The notes beneath the pieces are model-generated. The model was not told the origin of the DNA, made no database searches, and worked only from the letters and a program-made list of their open reading frames with translations. The position numbers were made by a program, and so were the translations under genes. Below are positions 5,769 through 9,677 of a DNA stretch of 9,677 bases, piece by piece. This DNA comes from Coriobacteriia bacterium (lineage in GTDB: Bacteria; Actinomycetota; Coriobacteriia; Anaerosomatales; Anaerosomataceae), in assembly GCA_016938395.1 (NCBI GenBank), contig JAFGUS010000183.1, positions 1-9,677 of the forward strand, given 5' to 3'. Every line of letters starts with the position of its first letter. The stretch's first letter is position 1.

Positions 5769-7328
5769 ATGGACAACGTGAAGATCAAGCGCGCGCTCGT
5801 CTCGGTCACCAACAAGACCGGCGTGGCTGAGTTCTGCAAGGTGCTGGCGACCGAGTTCGGCGTCGAGATCGTCTCCACCGGAGGCACCGCCGCCGCGCTG
5901 ACCGAGGCTGGTGTGCAGGTCCGACCGATCGACGACCTCACCGGCTTCCCGGAGATGATGGACGGCCGCGTCAAGACACTCCACCCCAAGGTGCACGGCG
6001 GGTTGCTCGCGCGCCGCGACTCGGTGGAGCACATGGCGCAGGCTGAGGCCCAGGGCATCGGTATGATCGACCTTGTGGTGGTGAACCTCTACGCGTTCGA
6101 GGAGACGGTTGCCCGCGAGGGTGTCACGACCGAAGAGGCGGTTGAGAACATCGACATCGGCGGGCCAAGCATGCTCCGCTCGGCGGCGAAGAACTTCGAG
6201 TCGGTCACCGTCATCACCGATCCGATCGACTACAGCGTGGTCATCAATGAGATGCGCGCGTCGGGAGGCCTCATCTCCTATCCCACACGCAAGCGGCTTG
6301 CCACCGACGTCTTCCGTATCACGAGCGCGTACGACGGCGCGATCTGGCGGTATCTTTCCGGCTACGGCCAGGAGCAGTTCCCCGAAGAGGTCCGGTTCCG
6401 TCTCGACAAGGTGCAGAGCCTACGCTACGGCGAGAACCCGCACCAGGACGCGGCGTTCTACCGCTTCAGCGACAGCAAGGAGCATACGCTCGCGCGCGCC
6501 ACGCAGATCCAGGGCAAGGAACTCTCCTATAACAACATCCTGGATACTGACGCCTGCTGGACGGCGGTCCGCGAGTTCGAGCAGCCGTGCTGCGTGATCG
6601 TGAAGCACATGAACCCCTGCGGTGTCGCCATCGGTGATGGCCTGACCGAAGCGTACCGGCGCGCCCACGAGTGCGACCCGGTCTCCGCCTACGGCGGCGT
6701 GATGGCGTTCAACGGGCGCGTCACCGGCGATGTCGTGCGGGCCATCTACGAGAACAAGCAGTTCGTCGAGGTCATGATCGCGCCCGACTACGATGAAGAG
6801 GCGCTCGCGCTCCTCGACGACAAGCGCAACCTGCGTGTCCTGCGCACGGGCGGGGTGCGTCCGGTGGTGGGCCACTACGAATCGCGCGCGGTCGAGGGCG
6901 GCATGCTGATCCAGACCTCGGACGGCGTGACCGAGGATCAGTCGCGCTTCCGCGTGGCCACCATCGCCAAGCCGACCGACGAGGAGATGGAGCAGCTCAT
7001 CTTCGCGTGGCGTGTCGTGAAGAGCGTGAAGAGCAATGCCATCGTACTCGCCAAGGATTTCGCGACGATCGGCGTCGGCGCCGGTCAGATGAACCGCGTC
7101 AACTCGGCACGCATCGCCGTGGAGGCTGCGGGCGCCAAGGTGCGCGACTCCGTGTGCGCTTCCGACGCGTTCATGCCGTTCCCGGACACCCTCGAGGTGT
7201 GCGCGGATGCGGGCGTGACCGCATTCATCCAACCGGGCGGGTCGATCCGCGACGACGAGGTGATCGCGGCAGCCAACAAGCGCGGCGTGTCGATGGTCTT
7301 CACCGGGTATCGCCACTTCCGCCACTAG
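5769..7328 (+). CDS. purH: Bifunctional AICAR transformylase / IMP cyclohydrolase PurH
   Basis: PurH carries out the last two steps to IMP: formylation of AICAR with 10-formyl-tetrahydrofolate, then ring closure. The 519 residues match the usual full length. The N-terminal MGS-like cyclohydrolase domain (about 1-150) shows ALVSVTNKTGV, STGGTAAAL (36-44), the MDGRVKTLHPKVHGG segment (Lys69, His72) and IDIGGPSMLRSAAKN. The C-terminal transformylase domain shows RYGENPHQDAAFY, GKELSYNNILDTDACW, VKHMNPCG with the expected catalytic Lys279-His280, DPVSAYGGVMAFNG, SNAIVLAKDFATIGVGAGQ (from 422) and the closing SMVFTGYRHFRH. It starts 14 nt after purN and is the last purine gene before a strong hairpin, so it probably ends the operon. 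The Met after Lys279-His280, where I would more often expect Thr or Ala, is a small variation. No defect is seen. Confidence 0.98.
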   Translation: MDNVKIKRALVSVTNKTGVAEFCKVLATEFGVEIVSTGGTAAALTEAGVQVRPIDDLTGFPEMMDGRVKTLHPKVHGGLLARRDSVEHMAQAEAQGIGMIDLVVVNLYAFEETVAREGVTTEEAVENIDIGGPSMLRSAAKNFESVTVITDPIDYSVVINEMRASGGLISYPTRKRLATDVFRITSAYDGAIWRYLSGYGQEQFPEEVRFRLDKVQSLRYGENPHQDAAFYRFSDSKEHTLARATQIQGKELSYNNILDTDACWTAVREFEQPCCVIVKHMNPCGVAIGDGLTEAYRRAHECDPVSAYGGVMAFNGRVTGDVVRAIYENKQFVEVMIAPDYDEEALALLDDKRNLRVLRTGGVRPVVGHYESRAVEGGMLIQTSDGVTEDQSRFRVATIAKPTDEEMEQLIFAWRVVKSVKSNAIVLAKDFATIGVGAGQMNRVNSARIAVEAAGAKVRDSVCASDAFMPFPDTLEVCADAGVTAFIQPGGSIRDDEVIAAANKRGVSMVFTGYRHFRH

Positions 7329-7351
7329 GGGAGCGACCCAATCGCATCGAC

Positions 7352-7378
7352 CGAAGGGCCGCCGCGTGCGGCCCTTCG
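7352..7378 (+). terminator. Strong hairpin terminator after purH
   Basis: An 11-bp perfect stem (CGAAGGGCCGC with its complement) and a 5-nt loop CGCGT lie 23 nt after the purH stop. No T-run follows, as is common for hairpins in GC-rich actinobacterial genomes. Being symmetric it could also act on minus-strand transcripts from the convergent channel gene. Confidence 0.8.
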
Positions 7379-7402
7379 TGCGTCCCGGCGTTGCGCCGTT
7401 TC

Positions 7403-7436
7403 GCGGACCCCGTCCGCCTCGAGCGGGCTCTCGAGG
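7403..7436 (-). terminator. Hairpins downstream of the MscS-type gene
   Basis: Two short inverted repeats lie just beyond the 3' end of the minus-strand gene: GCGGAC/GTCCGC (7403-7408 with 7412-7417, loop of 3) and CCTCGAG/CTCGAGG (7417-7423 with 7430-7436, loop of 6). They share one base, so both could form only nearly side by side. Neither has a T-run. They probably end minus-strand transcripts, and with the hairpin at 7352-7378 they would insulate the convergent genes. Confidence 0.5.
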
Positions 7437-7447
7437 ACCTCTAGCCG

Positions 7448-8266
7448 CTACTCCTGCACCACGTGCACGGTGCGCGTGGGGAACGGGAAGTGGATACCCT
7501 CGGCGGCGAACCGCTGGTAGAGCGTCCTGATGAACACGCTCCTGAGCGCGAACTGCTCGCCGAAGGATGGCACGTAGAGTATCGCGGCACAGGTGATCTG
7601 CGAGTCCGCGAACGCCTGGAAGCGGAACACCGGCGGATGTGCGTCGGACTGGTAGCCGGTCTCATCGAGGACCTGCTCGGCGACTTCGAGCGTCACTCGC
7701 TCCACCTGGTCGAGGTCCACGCCGTACGACACGCCGAACTGGTTGATCACGGCTACCGCTTCGGCGGGCAGCTTGTAGTTGGTGACGATCGCCTGCCCGA
7801 GCACCGCGTTGGGAACGATCACCAGGTTGTCGACCGTGGTGCGCAGCGTGGTCGTCCGCCACGCGATGTCGATCACGGTACCCTCATGGCCGCTCTCGAG
7901 CACCAGGTAGTCTCCGGGCCGGATCTGTTTGGTGGCTATGATCTGCAGGCCGGCGAACAGGTTGCCGAGCGTATCCTGCAGTGCCAGGGAGACGGCCAGA
8001 CCGCCGACACCGAGGGCGGTGAGGAGCGGCGTGATCGAGATGTCGAACACACTCAGGATCGCCAGCGCTCCGATGACCAGGATCGCGCCCCGGGCGATGT
8101 TCACGAGCATGCTTGTCGCCGGCACGACACCACCCGCGACCGACATGGAGCGGCGCACGATCTTGCCAACGGCACGCATGCCGATCCCGGTGGCGACGAT
8201 GATCGACAGGACGATGCCGACCTTCACGAGTGCGTCTGAGGCGAGCGTGAGTCCCATGATGGTCAT
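7448..8266 (-). CDS. Small MscS-family mechanosensitive ion channel
   Basis: A 272-residue membrane protein of the MscS family, whose members open under membrane tension to release solutes on osmotic downshock. The ATG at 8266 is preceded on the minus strand by AGGAG (8277-8273) with 6 nt spacing; a longer upstream reading frame lacks family character. Membrane helices by eye are TM1 about 12-30, TM2 about 56-74 and pore helix TM3 about 78-110, the last being Gly/Ala-rich (ALGVGGLAVSLALQDTLGNL). The beta domain follows with IRPGDYLVLESGHEGTVIDI, WRTTTLRTTVDNLVIVPN and ITCAAILYV, and the protein ends with the typical GIHFPFPTRTVHV. Length and three-helix layout match compact MscS/YggB-like proteins. 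It is convergent with purH and divergent from the gene at 8408, so it is transcribed alone. Confidence 0.95.
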   Translation of the reverse strand: MTIMGLTLASDALVKVGIVLSIIVATGIGMRAVGKIVRRSMSVAGGVVPATSMLVNIARGAILVIGALAILSVFDISITPLLTALGVGGLAVSLALQDTLGNLFAGLQIIATKQIRPGDYLVLESGHEGTVIDIAWRTTTLRTTVDNLVIVPNAVLGQAIVTNYKLPAEAVAVINQFGVSYGVDLDQVERVTLEVAEQVLDETGYQSDAHPPVFRFQAFADSQITCAAILYVPSFGEQFALRSVFIRTLYQRFAAEGIHFPFPTRTVHVVQE

Positions 8267-8296
8267 CGGCGTCTCCTGTCGGCGGGGTACGGGTCG

Positions 8297-8302
8297 ATTA
8301 TA
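8297..8302 (-). promoter_or_regulatory. Probable -10 box of the MscS-type gene
   Basis: The minus strand reads a perfect TATAAT here, 30 nt before the start codon at 8266. No good -35 hexamer is seen 16-18 bp further up (around 8319-8326), so an activator or a different sigma factor may be involved. The position directly upstream of the only minus-strand gene supports it. Confidence 0.6.
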
Positions 8303-8407
8303 CGGGTTCGGCGCGACGCACAGTCGTCTGCGGCAGCCTATGACGCCCCGTACGTGGGTATAGATTCTCGTTGCTGTTCGCGGGTGCGGTGGTTCATGGG
8401 GGGCGTC

Positions 8408-9400
8408 ATGGACACGGAGTTGCACGCTATCCACGTTGCGCGGGTCTCCAACTGGTTCTCCGATCGCGGCGGTCATGGGTTCTCGGTGGTCGTACGGACG
8501 GGGCCGAACGAGGTGTCGATCGCGGCAGGCGCGTACCTGGGTATACAGGAACACCCCACCACCAAAGGCGTCTTCCGCGCGCGGTTCCGGGACGATCGGC
8601 GCATCTCGATCAATCCGGACGAGGAGAAGTACATCTCGTTTGGCTTCGAGTTGCAGGGAGTGGACACGGGGGAGCGTCTGCTCGTTCTGGACAAAGGGAG
8701 CCAGACGATCGAGATCACCGACCTTGGAGCTCCGAGTGGGCCATCAGCCGACGAAGTCGTGTGGCCGGAGGAGGCGCCGGTGGCACCCGCACCGCAGGCA
8801 GCGGTGGCTCCACCGGCTTCACAGACGGTCGAGGTGCGTGCCAGAGCCACGGTCTATGGCAACTCCATGGGCTCGGGGTTCTTCGGCCCCGTCACTGTGC
8901 GGATCGAGCAGGGCCAGATGAGCGTCACCGGCATGCGTTCCAGCCACAGGGGAGGGGCGCTCGTCGGGGGCGCGGCACTGCTGTCCATCGGTGTCATCGG
9001 GCTGGTGTTCGGGCTCATCGTGGCCGGAGGCGCTACGAGCGACAGCGATATGGGTGCGGCGTTCTGCCTCATGGGAGTCGGCATGCTGTTTCTGCTTGTG
9101 GGCCTCGGACTGTACTTCACGGGCAGGGCGAGGTTCATGCGCGGCGAGCAGGCGACGCTCAGCTTCCCGCTCTCGAGTGCGGTCGGCCGCAAGGTACGCT
9201 ACGACACCAATCTCGGCTGCCTGCTGACGCTTGTGGCAACGCCAGTCGTCGGTCTCATCGTCATGCTGGCGATGGGCAGACGGATCGTGCGGCTGAGCGT
9301 GCCGAACGATCGCGGTCAGCGCCCGGCGAACCAGATGGTGGAACTCAAGATGGCCTCCAATGCCGAGGGCGCGATACTCGACACCGCCCTGCGTGGCTGA
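8408..9400 (+). CDS. Membrane protein with soluble N-terminal domain, Ala/Pro linker and three membrane segments, function unknown
   Basis: I do not recognise this 330-residue protein. Residues 1 to about 110 are polar and look mainly beta-stranded (GFSVVVRTG, EVSIAAGAYLGI, SQTIEITD). A low-complexity linker EEAPVAPAPQAAVAPPAS follows (about 120-138). After it comes a beta-like stretch ending in VTVRIEQGQMSVTGM, then membrane segments near 184-206 and 216-239, a polar stretch ARFMRGEQATLSFPLSSAVGRKVRY, a third membrane segment near 269-290, and a polar C-terminus with IVRLSVP, VELKMAS and AILDTALRG. The polar pieces around the helices could form one PH-like or GRAM-like beta sandwich interrupted by membrane insertions; this is inference from strand pattern only. 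The ATG at 8408 (GGGGGG at 8398-8403) is preferred over the ATG at 8396, which would add four residues. The gene is divergent from the MscS-type gene and ends 96 nt before tRNA-Lys. Confidence 0.8.
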   Translation: MDTELHAIHVARVSNWFSDRGGHGFSVVVRTGPNEVSIAAGAYLGIQEHPTTKGVFRARFRDDRRISINPDEEKYISFGFELQGVDTGERLLVLDKGSQTIEITDLGAPSGPSADEVVWPEEAPVAPAPQAAVAPPASQTVEVRARATVYGNSMGSGFFGPVTVRIEQGQMSVTGMRSSHRGGALVGGAALLSIGVIGLVFGLIVAGGATSDSDMGAAFCLMGVGMLFLLVGLGLYFTGRARFMRGEQATLSFPLSSAVGRKVRYDTNLGCLLTLVATPVVGLIVMLAMGRRIVRLSVPNDRGQRPANQMVELKMASNAEGAILDTALRG

Positions 9401-9413
9401 GTGCTCCGTCACG

Positions 9414-9441
9414 TTGACCCCCACACGTCCCGTGGTAAACT
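9414..9441 (+). promoter_or_regulatory. Sigma70-type promoter of the tRNA pair
   Basis: TTGACC (-35, 9414-9419) and TAAACT (-10, 9436-9441) are separated by 16 bp, five of six and four of six consensus matches. Transcription would begin near 9448, about 50 nt before tRNA-Lys. It is the best promoter in the window, as expected for a highly expressed stable RNA. Confidence 0.75.
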
Positions 9442-9496
9442 ACCCCTTGCGCTTTGGGCCGAAGAGAGTCGACCCGGCACGGAACATGCAGGTCAC

Positions 9497-9572
9497 GGGC
9501 CGTTAGCTCAGTTGGCAGAGCAGGGGACTTTTAATCCCAAGGTCGCTGGTTCGAGACCAGCACGGCCCACCA
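9497..9572 (+). tRNA. tRNA-Lys (anticodon TTT)
   Basis: A complete 76-nt cloverleaf. The acceptor stem GGGCCGT pairs with ACGGCCC, the D stem is GCTC/GAGC, the anticodon loop CTTTTAA carries TTT at 9530-9532, and the T arm GCTGG/CCAGC encloses TTCGAGA. Discriminator A and CCA are encoded. The top anticodon-stem pair (27-43) is G-A, a mismatch where E. coli tRNA-Lys has G-U. It decodes AAA and, by wobble, AAG. It is transcribed with tRNA-Glu 29 nt downstream. Confidence 0.97.
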
Positions 9573-9601
9573 GCGATACGACGCACATGCGTTGCATATA
9601 G

Positions 9602-9677
9602 GCCCCCATCGTCTAGCGGCCAAGGACTCCGCCCTTTCAAGGCGGCAACAGGGATTCGAATTCCCTTGGGGGCACCA
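9602..9677 (+). tRNA. tRNA-Glu (anticodon TTC)
   Basis: A complete 76-nt cloverleaf ending exactly at the window edge. The acceptor stem GCCCCCA pairs with TGGGGGC, the anticodon stem is CCGCC/GGCGG, the loop CTTTCAA carries TTC at 9636-9638, and the T arm AGGGA/TCCCT encloses TTCGAAT. CCA is encoded. It decodes GAA/GAG and charged tRNA-Glu can also feed tetrapyrrole synthesis in bacteria that use the C5 pathway. It is second in a tandem pair, and more tRNA genes may follow beyond the window. Confidence 0.97.

Noticed and set aside
6420..7325. 301-codon open frame on the minus strand opposite purH
   Set aside because: It mirrors the purH codons, shows no motif and has no ribosome site of note; shadow frame.
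7463..8239. 258-codon + strand frame opposite the MscS-type gene
   Set aside because: The composition is extremely rich in Arg, Glu, Asp and His, and the other strand encodes a clear MscS protein with start signals.
8359..8364. TATAGA as a -10 box for the gene at 8408
   Set aside because: No -35 hexamer at a suitable distance and only a loose match; not enough to annotate as a promoter.
8371..9417. 348-codon + strand frame overlapping the membrane protein gene
   Set aside because: It is Arg/Gly-rich and lacks hydrophobic structure, whereas the chosen frame has clean membrane segments and a coherent domain layout.
9401..9601. Small 66-codon frame across the tRNA-Lys gene
   Set aside because: It covers the tRNA promoter and the tRNA itself, and has no protein features.

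Overview
The window is chromosomal DNA from a high-GC bacterium. The strong G/C preference at third codon positions, frequent GTG starts, GTGA and ATGGGTGA gene overlaps, and hairpins without a U-tract all suggest an actinobacterium-like organism. A member of the Coriobacteriia or a related anaerobic lineage is my best guess, but this is inference from style and gene set, and no marker gene was compared.

Positions 1-7328 hold a co-directional de novo purine cluster on the + strand: the 3' part of purL (FGAM synthase, small type), a DUF4126-type membrane protein, purF (PRPP amidotransferase with an N-terminal Cys nucleophile and four putative Fe-S cysteines), a small four-helix membrane protein that overlaps the end of purF, then purM, purN and purH. 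PurF catalyses the first committed step, PurN step 3, PurL step 4, PurM step 5, and PurH the last two steps to IMP. Steps 2 and 6-8 (purD, purE/K, purC, purB), and the PurS and PurQ partners of PurL, would lie outside the window. Two membrane-protein genes of unknown function sit inside this otherwise soluble pathway.

An 11-bp-stem hairpin closes the cluster at about 7352-7378. It is followed by smaller hairpins that probably serve the convergent gene on the other strand, a small MscS-type mechanosensitive channel (8266-7448, minus). A clear TATAAT box lies upstream of that channel. The divergent + strand gene (8408-9400) encodes a membrane protein I do not recognise: a soluble N-terminal domain, an Ala/Pro linker, and a second soluble region apparently broken up by transmembrane segments.

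The right end carries a good sigma70-type promoter (TTGACC, 16 bp, TAAACT) and two tandem tRNA genes, tRNA-Lys(TTT) and tRNA-Glu(TTC), both with encoded CCA. The second ends exactly at the last base of the window.

No gene-free stretch exceeds 141 bases. I see no CRISPR array, insertion sequence, phage gene or pseudogene. This is mostly an ordinary housekeeping region. The unexplained parts are the two membrane proteins in the purine cluster, the PurN N-terminal extension, and the 330-residue membrane protein.
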